Source: Bryocella elongata
GTDB lineage: Bacteria > Acidobacteriota > Terriglobia > Terriglobales > Acidobacteriaceae
NCBI RefSeq assembly: GCF_900108185.1
Contig: NZ_FNVA01000003.1
Span: 496,001-560,000 of the forward strand
Direction: 5' to 3'
Length of the DNA stretch: 64,000 nt
Of the stretch, positions 45,637-55,802 are shown one piece after another. The position numbers and the translations under genes were made by a program. The notes under the pieces are model-generated. The model did no database searches, was not told the DNA's origin, and was given only the letters and a program-made list of their open reading frames with translations. The number at the start of each line of letters is the position of its first letter. Position 1 is the stretch's first letter.

Positions 45637-46304
45637 TGCGCATCAACTTTCAGCAGAAGCTGGACGAACTGAAGGAGCGCCTGCTCGTCATGGCAGGCCT
45701 TGTGGAACAGGCGATTCAGCGCGCCACCGAAGCCTACTCGACGCGCGACACCGAGCTGTGCGAACTGGTCAAGCTCTCTGAGCCCGCGATCAATCGCATG
45801 GAGCGTGAGATCGACCAGGCCGCGCTCGATCTGCTGGCGATGGAACAGCCCATGGCGGTCGACCTGCGGTTCATCATCGCGGTCATCCGCATCAATGCGG
45901 ACCTCGAGCGCGTGGGCGATCAGGCTGTCGGCATCGCGGGTCGCGTCAAGGACCTCGGCATGTTCGCCAACCTCGACATCCCTGTCGATATCCCCAAGCT
46001 CGCTTCGCTCTCGCAGGCGATGGTGCGCAAGGCGCTGCAGGCCTTCATCGAAGGCGATGCCGACCTCGCTCAGAGCGTGCTCACGCTCGACGATCAGGTC
46101 GATGAGATGAACCGCGAGGCCTTTCGTTCGCTCGGCGAACTCATCAAGACAAAGCCAGAGATGAGCTCGCAGGCCCTCAACGCGCTCATCATCTCGCGCA
46201 ACCTGGAGCGGGTGGGCGACCACGCGACGAACATCGCAGAGGATGTCATCTTCTGGGTGCGCGGTGCGGATGTTCGCCACGGCTGGGCTCCCGAAGAAGA
46301 CTAA
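45633..46304 (+). CDS. phoU: PhoU phosphate regulator
   Basis: A 223-residue all-helical protein with two three-helix PhoU repeats. Each carries the metal-cluster motif of type E/D-x3-[17 protein letters not shown] near residue 90 and [18 protein letters not shown] near residue 195. It couples Pst activity to PhoR and lowers kinase output in high phosphate. It is the last gene of the pst operon and starts within the pstB stop. Confidence 0.97.
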   Translation: MMRINFQQKLDELKERLLVMAGLVEQAIQRATEAYSTRDTELCELVKLSEPAINRMEREIDQAALDLLAMEQPMAVDLRFIIAVIRINADLERVGDQAVGIAGRVKDLGMFANLDIPVDIPKLASLSQAMVRKALQAFIEGDADLAQSVLTLDDQVDEMNREAFRSLGELIKTKPEMSSQALNALIISRNLERVGDHATNIAEDVIFWVRGADVRHGWAPEED

Positions 46305-46324
46305 CTCATCGAAAAGTTTTTACT

Positions 46325-46371
46325 CCTGCGCAGGATGCAGGCGCTCGAAAGCGCCATGCATCCTGCGCAGG
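46325..46371 (+). terminator. 21-bp stem hairpin after phoU
   Basis: CCTGCGCAGGATGCAGGCGCT (arms starting 46325) folds on its complement ending at 46371, with a CGAA loop and one bulged A at 46356. It begins 21 bp after the phoU stop. No U-tract follows; a TTTTT run precedes it. Confidence 0.65.
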
Positions 46372-46914
46372 TCTGTGTGCGACAGTAATTGTTGTGTCAG
46401 CGGGCACTTACAAAGTTGCCCCTCGCCACGCCCTTCGAATCACTTCAAGACGTTGCCCGTTGGAAGCGGATAGCAAGGCTTCCGACTGCCTGTTGCGATG
46501 GCGGCCACGACGCCAGTAACGCAACGGCATGATTCCTGCAGCGACCTGGTTCGCTTTCACAGCAGAGATTCAGCCAGCAACGACCTCAAACCTTCAGGCC
46601 ATGAAAATGCGTTTCAACGCATGAGGACGCGTGTGTCCGTGATCACTCAGAGTTCCGATTTGGTTGGGGAACTGGAGGGAGAGACCTCGTCCACTGAATC
46701 AATTTGCTACATGTGCCGATGAAAGCGTAGGAGCCAACCGTCAGGCCTCCGATATCTCCGGCCGCTTTTGAGACATACACTCCCCGGCGTTGCCTTATTC
46801 GTCCTGCGCAAACGCGTGGCGTATCTGCCACCTTCGCGCTATTACCTACACCTCGAACGAGCCATCCTGTCTGCCGCCGTTCTCACCTACCGTCGCACCA
46901 GAGAACACCGCATC
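46372..46914. other. Long intergenic region upstream of the giant Ig-repeat gene
   Basis: No gene is supported in these 543 bp; short frames here have no recognisable family or good start. A perfect 16-bp palindrome, ATGCGTT-TC-AACGCAT, lies at 46607-46622, and a small GGAGCC/GGCCTCC hairpin at about 46731-46753. Promoter boxes were not convincing. Confidence 0.5.
46607..46622. promoter_or_regulatory. 16-bp palindrome, possible operator
   Basis: ATGCGTT and AACGCAT are perfect inverted arms with a 2-bp centre. It lies about 290 bp upstream of the giant surface protein gene. The binding protein is unknown. Confidence 0.35.
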
Positions 46915-49900
46915 ATGAATCTCCAGGCCCCGTTGTCCTCGCACCAGCCGTCTAGCGGTTCCCAGCCGCTCACTCGCATCGCCTCTGCACGCCTCTCGAT
47001 GCCACAACCCCGATCGAAGCGGGTAGCTTCGAAGGCTGCGGTCACGAGCGCGTTGCGTGCTCTCGCTTCCCTTGCTGTCGTTCTCAGCGTCGGCCTTGCT
47101 CCGGCGCAATCGCCAGTCACCCTGGTACCCGCAAGTACCGTTGTGGGTCACAGCGCGGCGGCAGTTACCGTGACGGTAACCATGACCGCAAGCGGCAACG
47201 CGGCATCCCCGGTGGCGCTCACACAAGGCATTGCGAATCTTGACTTCGCCATCAGCGGCGGAAGCTGCACTTCGGGCGCGAGCTATAGCGTCGGCCAGCA
47301 GTGCACGGCCACCGTCATCTTCACCCCAAAGTATCCTGGCCTTCGCCTCGGTGCAGTAGTTGTGCCCAATGCGGCTGGCGGTGTGCTTGGGGAAGCGCTT
47401 GTAAGTGGCAACTCCACGGGCTCACTCGCCGTGCTGACTCCTGGCAATATCACCACCGTGGCTGGCGATGCTGCCTGGGTCTACAACGGTGATGGCCAGC
47501 CTGCGACGTCCTCCAACATCTTTCTGCCACAAGGCGTCGTCACCGATGCGGCCGGTAACATCTTCCTCTCCGACTCGACCAACAACCGCATTCGTCGCGT
47601 CGACGCAACGACAGGCATCATCAGCACCGTCGCTGGAACCGGCGCACCTGGCTACACCGGCGATGGTGGCCTCGCGACGTCTGCAGAGGTCAGCCAGCCC
47701 TCTGGCATCACGATCGATGGCGCTGGGAACCTCTACTTCGCTGATACCGGCAACAGCGTCATTCGCCGCATCGATGCCGTGACCGGCATGATCTCCACGG
47801 TCGTCGGCAACGCGACGCAGGGGTACACCGGCAATGGAGCAGCAGCGTCTGCCGCTGAGCTCTCCCTGCCGCAGGGTGTCAGCTTCGACGCCGCCGGCAA
47901 CATGTACGTCTCGGACACGGGCAACAACGTGGTGCGCCAGGTCAACACGTCTGGCATCATCACCGCGATTGCGGGCAACGGTACACAGGGCTTCTCCGGA
48001 GACGGTGGTCTGGCGACCTCGGCCAGGCTCAATCAACCGTGGTCAACGCTCGTCACCAACTCGGGCGCGCTACTTATCGCCGACTTCAACAACAGCCGCA
48101 TCCGTTCTGTGTCGGCTGGCACCATCACGACCTTCGCAGGCACCGGCACGATCGGCTTCATGGGCGATGGTGGGCAGGCAACACTCGCAGAGCTCAACGC
48201 TCCAGCCGCTCTTGCAGAGGATCCCGCAGGTAACATCTACATCGGCGACACCGCGAACAACCGTGTGCGCGAGGTCATCTCCAGCACAGGGATCATCCAG
48301 ACGCTCGCTGGCACCGGTAGCGAGGTGTACTCCACCGCAGACGAGGGTCAGCCCGCCAACAAGGTTGGCCTCTACGGCCCATACGCTCTCTACTTCGATC
48401 AGGCCGGCAACCTCTTCATCGCGGACATGTTCCACAACCGCGTGCGTGAGATCAGTGCGAACAACACACAGCTCACCTATCCCGACATGAAGGAAGGGAA
48501 GATCTCGGCACCCATCTCTGTCGTGATCGCGAACGACGGTAACGCGGATCTGCATCCGCAGGCGTCCATCTTCACCCAGTCGGCGCTGGATGCTGGAACG
48601 ACCACCTGCGCCACGGGGGTAGCGCTCTCATCCGATTCCACCTGCACGCTCGGCGTTGAGTTCGCTCCCACTGTTGTGGCATCGCCCGACACAGGTTCAC
48701 TCGTCCTTCCGTCCGACGCGGGCAACACGCCCATCACCATCAAGCTCACCGGGAACGTGCTTTCGGTGAACCCGACGACGCTCGCGCTGGCTTCGAGCGC
48801 GAACCCGGCCGCGATCGGTTCTGCCGTCTCCTTTACTGCGACCATCTCCGCTCCGGATGCGACCACAGGCACGGTCGTCTTCAGCGATGGCGCAACGCAG
48901 CTTTGTTCCATCACGCTTGGCACCAGCGGCCAGGCCACCTGCACGTCCAGCACGCTGAGCCTCGGCGCCCACACGATCAAGGCTGTATACAGCGGAGATA
49001 CGAACAACGCATCCGCACAGAGCTCGATCACGCAGCTCATTCAACAGCAGGACACGTTGACGCTCGGTGGCGCTCCCAATCCCGCAACGGTTGGCGAGAA
49101 CGTCACCTTCAGCTTCACCGCCACCGCGCCCTCAGGCACGCCTACCGGAACAGCCAAGTTCTACGACGGTACCGCGCTGCTAAGCACACAGACGCTCTCC
49201 GGAGGCGCTGCTTCGTTCAGCACCGGGACTCTGTCCGTGGGCACGCACTCCATCACGGTGCAGTACTCCGGTGATAACTCGAACGCCGCTGGAACGTCGA
49301 ACGTCGTCAACGAAGTGATCAACTCCGCGACCAGCACGACGACGCTCGCCACCAGCAACGCAACGGTACTTGTTGGTACCAGCGTAAGCTTCACCGCCAC
49401 GGTGACGGGTAGCGCCAGCCAGACGCCGACGGGAACCGTCACCTTCAAGGATGGCGCAACGGCACTCGGCTCGGGTACGCTCAACGGCAGTGGCATCGCG
49501 GTCTTCAGCACAGCGACGCTCGCGCCAGGAGCCCACATCATTACCGCGGTCTATGGCGGCGATGCGCACAGCTCCTCTTCGACATCCACCGCTCTTACGG
49601 AGACCGTCAACCAACTCACCACCACCACGGCGCTGAGCACCAGCGCGAACCCCATCTCCGCAGGCGCTACGGTGCAGCTCACGGCCACCGTGGTCATCGG
49701 CTCGGGCTCAACGGCTGACGGCGCGATCACCGGAACGGTCACGTTCACCAACGGCGCCACCGTCCTGGGAACGGCCAGCGTCAACGGCAGTGGTGTTGCG
49801 ACGCTCTCTACCAACCAGCTCAACACCGGCTCGCAGGCTGTCGTCGCAACCTACAACGGCAACACCAACTACTCAACCAGCACCTCGACGGCTGTCACCG

Positions 49901-52176
49901 AAGTCGTCACGCAGACGGCCTCCTCGACCACGGCACAAGGTACACCGGCAGCACCCATGGCAGGCCAGACGGTTACGGTCACCGCGACGGTGAGCAGCCC
50001 AACGTCTCCACCCAACGGCACGGTCACCGTTACGCTTGGCGGAACGGTTGTAGGCATCGGTACGCTCAACGCGAGCGGAGTCGTCACTCTTTCCGTGAGC
50101 ACACTCCCCGTCGGCACGGACGTCCTTACGGTGTCGTACGCAGGGAATGCGAACTACTCCGCCAGTTCGAACACGGTCACCGTGCAGGTGAGCGCTGCCA
50201 CGACGCAGACCGCGCTGCTCTCCAGTGCGAATCCGCAGTCGCTGGGGCAGCCCGTTACTTTGACCGCCACGGTGACCAGCACGGACGCCGGAATCACGGG
50301 CAGCGTCAGCTTCCTCGATGGCGCAACCTCGCTTGGCACCGCGACGGTGAACGGCTCGGGCATCGCTACGCTCTCCACCAGCGCACTGGCCTTCGGCTCG
50401 CACACCATCACCGCGGTCTATAGCGGCGATACCAACCACGCGACCTCGACCTCGGGCGCGATCACCGAGCGCATCGTCCAGGCGGCAACAGCGGTGCTGA
50501 CCTCCAGCGCAAACCCCGCAGTCTCGGGCCAGGCCGTAACCTTCACCGTGAAGATCACGGGTGCTGCATCCACTACGCCGACCGGCAACGTCACCTTCAC
50601 CGATGGTGGTGTGACGCTGGGCACGGCCGCTCTGGATGCTACCGGAACTGCCTTCGTCTCCTCCTCCACTCTTGCGGTGGGTACTCATCCCATCGCGGTC
50701 ACGTATCCGGGAGACACCAACTACTCGAACGCACAGGCTTCGCTCACAGAGACCGTGCAGAACGCCTCCACGCAGGTCAGCCTCGTTGCCAGTGCGAACC
50801 CCGCCATCTACGGCACCGCCGTCACGCTCACCGCGACGGTCAGCAGCAATGGCACACCGGCATCTGGTACCGTCACCTTCACGGACGGAACCGTGACCAT
50901 CGGCACTGGCACATTGAACGCCAGCGGCGTGGCGGTCATGAGCACGTCGGCACTCACGCCGGGAGTACATTCCATCGTCGCCAACTATGGTGGCAGCGGA
51001 AGCACCGGAGCATCAGTCTCCACCGCACTCGCTCTTAAGGTCGAGCAGATGACGCAGGTCGTGCTGGTCTCGAGTGAGAACCCGGCCAACACCCTGGATA
51101 CCGTGACGCTCACCGCCGCGGTGACCAACGCCGGGCAGGGGATACCCACCGGTACCGTCACCTTCACGGATGGCGCCAGCAACCTCGGTACAGCATCAGT
51201 CGGTGCAAACGGCACCGCCGTGCTCACGGGAGTTACCTTCACGGCGGGCAATCATTCGCTGGTGGCGAGCTACTCCGGCGACGCAACCGATCTGCCTGCA
51301 ACCTCTGCCCAGTTGGTCGAAGGTGTAACCCTTCGCCCCACCACCACCACGTTGACTGCGACGAATGCGAATCCGGCCGATCCTCAGGCCGCCACTCTGA
51401 TTGCAGTCATTCGCTGGACCGGCCTGGGCTCCACGATTCCCACCGGCTCCGTGACCTTCACCAGCGGCAGCCTCACCCTGGGCACGGCCGCGGTCGACTC
51501 CACCGGTGTAGCCACGCTCGACGTCGAGCTGCAGTCCACCTCGCAGACCATCGTAGCCACGTATGCGGGTGACACGAACTACGCCACGTCGACCTCCATC
51601 GCGACCTCCGTCGCAGGTGGAGCGGCGACGCAGTTCACCCTCGGCGTCACTCCTGCGCAGGTATCCATCCCCACCGGTCAGCACACTGTCGTCAACGTCA
51701 CGCTGAACTCCATCAAGAGCTTCAGCGACACGCTCGAACTTGGCTGCCTGGGTCTGCCGGAGTACGCGACCTGCACCTTCTCCAACGTCGTGCCGCAGCT
51801 CACGGCTAACGGCACGGTCACGGTGCAGCTCACCGTAGATACAGGCAATCCGCTTGGCTCGGGTGGCACCACCACCTCCTCAAGCCTCAGGAAGCCTGGT
51901 ATCGGCGCTGGCAGCGAAGGCAGTGGGAACTCGACCGTAGCCTTCGCCATTCTGCCCGCGGGCCTGCTGTTTGGCTTCGGACTGTACAAGCGTCGCAGGC
52001 TTGGCGCGCTGCTGGTCCTGCTCTTCGCGGTCGCTGTCAGCTTTGGCGTCACGGGTTGCTCCGGCCTGCACCAGAACACAACCCCGGTGGGGACGTACAC
52101 CTTCAAGGTGACGGCTTCAGGCAAGGGTACCGGCGCGACCCAGTCGCAGACGGTCACCCTCACGGTCACCAACTAA
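46915..52176 (+). CDS. Giant NHL/Ig-like repeat surface protein
   Basis: 1753 residues. An N-terminal basic stretch with a late signal-like helix (ALASLAVVLSVGLAPAQS, about residues 48-65) is followed by six NHL beta-propeller units (for example GNIFLSDSTNNRIRRV, GNLYFADTGNSVIRRI; about residues 180-520). An anchor-like beta domain comes next. Then come ten Ig-like (group 3) repeats of about 95 residues, each with a TGTVTFxDG...LGT...LNGSG pattern, from about 48770 to 51620. The end holds LPAGLLFGFGLYKRRR, a second hydrophobic helix, TGCSG, and a final beta segment. Likely a secreted or surface-anchored adhesin or scaffold. The ATG at 46915 is my choice; its ribosome site is weak. Confidence 0.82.
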   Translation: MNLQAPLSSHQPSSGSQPLTRIASARLSMPQPRSKRVASKAAVTSALRALASLAVVLSVGLAPAQSPVTLVPASTVVGHSAAAVTVTVTMTASGNAASPVALTQGIANLDFAISGGSCTSGASYSVGQQCTATVIFTPKYPGLRLGAVVVPNAAGGVLGEALVSGNSTGSLAVLTPGNITTVAGDAAWVYNGDGQPATSSNIFLPQGVVTDAAGNIFLSDSTNNRIRRVDATTGIISTVAGTGAPGYTGDGGLATSAEVSQPSGITIDGAGNLYFADTGNSVIRRIDAVTGMISTVVGNATQGYTGNGAAASAAELSLPQGVSFDAAGNMYVSDTGNNVVRQVNTSGIITAIAGNGTQGFSGDGGLATSARLNQPWSTLVTNSGALLIADFNNSRIRSVSAGTITTFAGTGTIGFMGDGGQATLAELNAPAALAEDPAGNIYIGDTANNRVREVISSTGIIQTLAGTGSEVYSTADEGQPANKVGLYGPYALYFDQAGNLFIADMFHNRVREISANNTQLTYPDMKEGKISAPISVVIANDGNADLHPQASIFTQSALDAGTTTCATGVALSSDSTCTLGVEFAPTVVASPDTGSLVLPSDAGNTPITIKLTGNVLSVNPTTLALASSANPAAIGSAVSFTATISAPDATTGTVVFSDGATQLCSITLGTSGQATCTSSTLSLGAHTIKAVYSGDTNNASAQSSITQLIQQQDTLTLGGAPNPATVGENVTFSFTATAPSGTPTGTAKFYDGTALLSTQTLSGGAASFSTGTLSVGTHSITVQYSGDNSNAAGTSNVVNEVINSATSTTTLATSNATVLVGTSVSFTATVTGSASQTPTGTVTFKDGATALGSGTLNGSGIAVFSTATLAPGAHIITAVYGGDAHSSSSTSTALTETVNQLTTTTALSTSANPISAGATVQLTATVVIGSGSTADGAITGTVTFTNGATVLGTASVNGSGVATLSTNQLNTGSQAVVATYNGNTNYSTSTSTAVTEVVTQTASSTTAQGTPAAPMAGQTVTVTATVSSPTSPPNGTVTVTLGGTVVGIGTLNASGVVTLSVSTLPVGTDVLTVSYAGNANYSASSNTVTVQVSAATTQTALLSSANPQSLGQPVTLTATVTSTDAGITGSVSFLDGATSLGTATVNGSGIATLSTSALAFGSHTITAVYSGDTNHATSTSGAITERIVQAATAVLTSSANPAVSGQAVTFTVKITGAASTTPTGNVTFTDGGVTLGTAALDATGTAFVSSSTLAVGTHPIAVTYPGDTNYSNAQASLTETVQNASTQVSLVASANPAIYGTAVTLTATVSSNGTPASGTVTFTDGTVTIGTGTLNASGVAVMSTSALTPGVHSIVANYGGSGSTGASVSTALALKVEQMTQVVLVSSENPANTLDTVTLTAAVTNAGQGIPTGTVTFTDGASNLGTASVGANGTAVLTGVTFTAGNHSLVASYSGDATDLPATSAQLVEGVTLRPTTTTLTATNANPADPQAATLIAVIRWTGLGSTIPTGSVTFTSGSLTLGTAAVDSTGVATLDVELQSTSQTIVATYAGDTNYATSTSIATSVAGGAATQFTLGVTPAQVSIPTGQHTVVNVTLNSIKSFSDTLELGCLGLPEYATCTFSNVVPQLTANGTVTVQLTVDTGNPLGSGGTTTSSSLRKPGIGAGSEGSGNSTVAFAILPAGLLFGFGLYKRRRLGALLVLLFAVAVSFGVTGCSGLHQNTTPVGTYTFKVTASGKGTGATQSQTVTLTVTN

Positions 52177-52186
52177 GGAGCGGCGA

Positions 52187-52786
52187 ATGATACAGCGAAT
52201 CTCTTCTCTCGCGATCGCCGCTGCCTTCGCGCTCGGTGTCATCGCAACGCCACTCGCAGCGGATGCCCAGGCGCATCCCACGGCGAGCGGCCCCGGCAGT
52301 TACCTCGATGCCGGCGGCGGTGTCTCTCTCTTCGAGAGCGACTACGGCCAGCGTTACATCGGTGGCGGCTACGTCAACGTGGACATGCATCCGCACTGGC
52401 GCTTCGGCCTCGAGGCCGAAGGCCGCTGGCTGCGCGTTCACACCGATGAAGGCGTGACGCAATCCAACTACCTCATCGGGCCGCACGTGAACATCAAGGA
52501 GTTCGGCCCCATGGTGGTCTACGGCAAGTTCCTCGTCGGCGGCAGCCGCATGGTCTTTCCGTTCAACGATGGCTACGGCACGTTCTTCACGATGGCGCCG
52601 GGGGGTGGGCTCGACTTCCGCCTTGGCGACCGCTGGACCGTACGCGCGCCCGACTTCGAATACCAGATCTGGCAGGACTTCGGGACCTACGGCTCACTTC
52701 ATCCCTATGGCGTCAGCGTCGGACTCACCTATCGCATCAACGGCGTGGATCGCTACCCGAAGAAGAACCGGCCGTGGAGACATTGA
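52187..52786 (+). CDS. Small outer-membrane beta-barrel protein
   Basis: A 199-residue protein with a signal peptide ending near PLAADAQA, followed by eight or so amphipathic strands. It opens YLDAGGGVSLFESDYGQ and ends PYGVSVGLTYRINGVD. This is the OmpA/OmpX-type beta-barrel pattern (PF13505-like). It starts 10 bp after the giant protein with GGAG upstream, so the two are probably co-transcribed, and it could serve as its outer-membrane partner. Confidence 0.8.
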   Translation: MIQRISSLAIAAAFALGVIATPLAADAQAHPTASGPGSYLDAGGGVSLFESDYGQRYIGGGYVNVDMHPHWRFGLEAEGRWLRVHTDEGVTQSNYLIGPHVNIKEFGPMVVYGKFLVGGSRMVFPFNDGYGTFFTMAPGGGLDFRLGDRWTVRAPDFEYQIWQDFGTYGSLHPYGVSVGLTYRINGVDRYPKKNRPWRH

Positions 52787-52791
52787 GTGCA

Positions 52792-52873
52792 AGTGAGTAG
52801 TGAAAAGTGAATAGTGAAGTAAGGCGCGTCGGTATGAGCGCCTTTTTCTTCTCCCCACTATTCACTACTCACT
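52792..52873. repeat. Inverted arms of AGTGAGT heptamers around a terminator
   Basis: Four heptamers (AGTGAGT, AGTGAAA, AGTGAAT, AGTGAAG) run 52792-52819. The reverse complement of AGTGAGT-AGTGAAT-AGTG runs 52856-52873. The same heptamers occur at 8495-8529. Confidence 0.7.
52821..52847 (+). terminator. Rho-independent terminator
   Basis: AAGGCGC (52821-52827) and GCGCCTT (52838-52844) form a 7-bp stem with a 10-nt loop, running into TTTTT. It follows the beta-barrel gene by 35 bp. Confidence 0.85.
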
Positions 52874-52879
52874 CGCCCC

Positions 52880-55585
52880 TCAAAAGATCGCCACACCGTT
52901 CTCCACCACCAGGTCATCGACGCTGATGTTCAGCGCTGTGCCCAGCTTGCGGAAGCCATCCCGCCATTCGCGGGTCCAATCGGGTGCATCGGCACGATGC
53001 AGCATGTCGTTCCAGATGTTCTGCGCCTGCCACAGGTTGATGTCCATTGGGAGCGTGCGCAGGCTTTCGGCGATCGCCAGGGTCTCGTGCAGCACCGCGC
53101 CGTTCTGCCCTTCGACTGCCGCTTCCAGTCGAACCATCGCTCGCTTCATCCGTTTGTCCGACGTGTAACTGAGCAGCCCTTTGTCGAGCTGCACATGATC
53201 GATCGTGGCCCGGCGAAGTAAGCGCACAATCTCGGCGGAGTCGTACGTGTCAGCCTCGAGTGCATGGCGCAGGCTCGCGTTGATTGCAAAGCCCGCAGTA
53301 AGCGCCAGTGCGGGCGGTGCAGCGATGTTGGCCTCGCCGAGGAAGTCCAGCAGCGTCGCATGCTCCTCGTAGATCCGCATCAGAGAGCTTTCCACCTCGG
53401 AGAGCGTCTGGTTCAGGATCGATTGCACGATGCGATGTTGTTCGTCGGAGAACAGGGAAGTCAGCGAGTAGAGCGTCCCGCCGAAGAACTCATCGATCAG
53501 ACGGATCAGCTCCGGAAGGTTCGCCCTGCGCAGACTTCCGCGTGCCTTCTCGGTGAACTCCTGCCAGGCCACTTCATCCGCTGCGGATGAGCGCTTCACG
53601 GCTGCAGAAAGATTCTGGTCGCCAAGGTGCAACACCGCGAAGCAGATGGCTTCAGTCTCCTCCGTCACGCGTGATCGCAGCGCAGCCTGGCCCAGCGCGA
53701 CACGTCCGCGGCCGGAGGTCAGCAGGTCAGAGCTCTTGCGCTGCACGTCAAAGCAGAAGATCTGCCCCGCATCGGGATACGCCCGGAACATGCTGCTGAT
53801 CGCATAGTGCGCGCCGACGCTCTCCAGGTCGAGCCGCTTCGGCAGCACGTGCCTGCGATAGATCTCCGCTCCATTGCGAAGGTCGGGCACGTTGCTTTCA
53901 GCCAGCTCCAGCGCCGCGAGAAAGTCCGCCTCGAGCGTCGCTGCGGAATCGCCAAACAAGGGTGCGGTACCAAAGAGCTTCTGCGCCAGCTGAATGACGC
54001 GGCCCGCATAGGCGATGATCTGCACCGTCTCGATGCCGGAGATCTCATCGAAGAACCAGCCGCAGCTCGTGTACATCAGCTGCGTGTGCCGTTCGAGCTC
54101 CAGCAGCTCCAGCACGATGACGCGCTCGGCTGCAGAAAGCTCATGCGTCGCATGTTCATCGAGGAAGCGCTCGACATTGTCCGGCGAACGGTCCAGTACG
54201 ACGTGGATATACGCATCGCGCGCCGCCCAAAGGTCCTTCAGCAACGGAGCCGCAAGGTCTTCGGCCATCGGCGCCGTGCGGTCCCGTAACAGATCGAGCG
54301 CATGCCGCAGAGGGCCGCGCCACTTCTGGTTCCAGCCGGGCTTGCCTCCGTTGCAGCCGCAGTCGGAGCGCCAGCGCTCCACGCCATGTGAGCAGGACCA
54401 CGAGGAGTCGTCGACCACCTCGGCTTCAAACTGGGGTGTGTGCAGCGCAAGGAACTCGCCGTAGTTGGTCAGCCTCGCAAGCCTCTGCTCCTCGATCGTC
54501 TGCAGTGCGAAGCTCAACGCCATCTCGCCATAGCGATGATGATGGCCGTAGCTTTCGCCATCGGTCGCGACGTGGACCATCTGTGGCTCGTTCGCTCCCT
54601 TGTCTGCGCGGAGTCCGCTCAGCAATCGCCGCGCGAATACCTCGCCCGAGTTCAGCAGGCCCTCAAACGCAATCGCTCGCGATGCCGGCCCGTTGTAAAA
54701 GAACACAGCGATGGATCGTCCTTCGTCCAGCTGCACCACGTACGAGCGCGTGGTGTCCACCACGGCGTTCGGTGTCTCGAGCCATGGATGCTCGATCACG
54801 TCGTCCGGATCATCGTTGTCCAGCGCAGCGTCTTCCTGCAGCCCGGCCTGATCGTAGTCGGCGTTGGAGTTATCGTCGGCCAGGTCGGTCGCGCGTCGTG
54901 CAAACTTCGCCGGCTCCTGCTGCGGCTGCGCATAAAGCGGCTGCAGACGCGCCAGGTCGTCTTCGGACAGTGGACGAATCCGCGCGCACTGGTGTGGTGC
55001 AAGGATCGTGAACTTGATCCCTTCCTGCGCCATCAAGTCCAGCACGCTGCGCGATACCGCCGTCTCTGCCAGCCACATGCCTTCCGGTTTGCGGCCGAAG
55101 CGATGCTCGAAGTCCGCGATGCCCCAGCGGATCTGCGTGCGCGCATCGCGCTCGCTCGCCAGCGGCATGATGATGTGGTTGTAGACCTGCGCCACCGCCG
55201 AGCCGTGGCCGGAATACCGTTGCGAGCTCGCCACATCCGCTTCGAGGATCATGCGGTAGGTGCGCGGCGCAAACTCCTCCAGCCAGCTCAGCAGCGTCGG
55301 ACCGAAGTTGAAGCTCATCCGCGAGTAGTTGTTGACGATCCGGATGATCTCGTTCTTCTTGTTCTGGATGCGTGACGCGCCGTTGGGCGCGTAGCACTCC
55401 GCCGTGATGCGGTCATTCCAGTCGTGGTACGGCGCGGCGGAGTCCTGGATCTCCACCGTCTCCAGCCACGGGTTCTCGCGCGGCGGCTGGTAAAAGTGTC
55501 CATGGACGCAGATGTAGCGCAGCGGCGCGCCGTCTTCGGCGGGGGCGGTCTCAGGACGTTTGTTGCGTGTGCGGGCTCGTACCAT
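52880..55585 (-). CDS. GH57-like DUF3536 protein
   Basis: A 901-residue protein with the GH57-type N-terminus YICVHGHFYQPPRENPW and the segment FNFGPTLLSWLEEF. FGRKPEGMWLAETAVSRSVLDL follows; its Glu is a candidate nucleophile. DUF3536 follows, with HVATDGESYGHHHRYGEMAL carrying a candidate acidic residue, and a long helical C-terminal half. GH57 enzymes act on alpha-glucans (amylases, branching enzymes); the substrate of this subgroup is not known to me. No signal peptide is seen, so it is likely cytoplasmic. Start ATG 55585 or GTG 55630; neither has a good ribosome site. Divergent from the ECF sigma gene. Confidence 0.85.
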   Translation of the reverse strand: MVRARTRNKRPETAPAEDGAPLRYICVHGHFYQPPRENPWLETVEIQDSAAPYHDWNDRITAECYAPNGASRIQNKKNEIIRIVNNYSRMSFNFGPTLLSWLEEFAPRTYRMILEADVASSQRYSGHGSAVAQVYNHIIMPLASERDARTQIRWGIADFEHRFGRKPEGMWLAETAVSRSVLDLMAQEGIKFTILAPHQCARIRPLSEDDLARLQPLYAQPQQEPAKFARRATDLADDNSNADYDQAGLQEDAALDNDDPDDVIEHPWLETPNAVVDTTRSYVVQLDEGRSIAVFFYNGPASRAIAFEGLLNSGEVFARRLLSGLRADKGANEPQMVHVATDGESYGHHHRYGEMALSFALQTIEEQRLARLTNYGEFLALHTPQFEAEVVDDSSWSCSHGVERWRSDCGCNGGKPGWNQKWRGPLRHALDLLRDRTAPMAEDLAAPLLKDLWAARDAYIHVVLDRSPDNVERFLDEHATHELSAAERVIVLELLELERHTQLMYTSCGWFFDEISGIETVQIIAYAGRVIQLAQKLFGTAPLFGDSAATLEADFLAALELAESNVPDLRNGAEIYRRHVLPKRLDLESVGAHYAISSMFRAYPDAGQIFCFDVQRKSSDLLTSGRGRVALGQAALRSRVTEETEAICFAVLHLGDQNLSAAVKRSSAADEVAWQEFTEKARGSLRRANLPELIRLIDEFFGGTLYSLTSLFSDEQHRIVQSILNQTLSEVESSLMRIYEEHATLLDFLGEANIAAPPALALTAGFAINASLRHALEADTYDSAEIVRLLRRATIDHVQLDKGLLSYTSDKRMKRAMVRLEAAVEGQNGAVLHETLAIAESLRTLPMDINLWQAQNIWNDMLHRADAPDWTREWRDGFRKLGTALNISVDDLVVENGVAIF

Positions 55586-55802
55586 CGGTCGAACCAGAAT
55601 ATCGTCCCAAAGCTCGCCTTTGTGCTGCACGGACGATTACATTCCATCCAGCAAATATCCCCCCGGCTATCCCTCGGTGTTCCTCCACCGTCTTGGAAAC
55701 GCGCATGCCGGGAAGAAATCCGGCCGCCGTGTAAGCTCGTCGGCAAGTGCGAGTGTCTATATCGGTGTGCAGGGCAAAACCACCGTTGGGGTGCAAGGCG
55801 AT

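Noticed and set aside
46498..46722. Possible 74-residue gene upstream of the giant repeat protein
   Set aside because: No family, no ribosome site, and composition unlike the neighbours; treated as non-coding.
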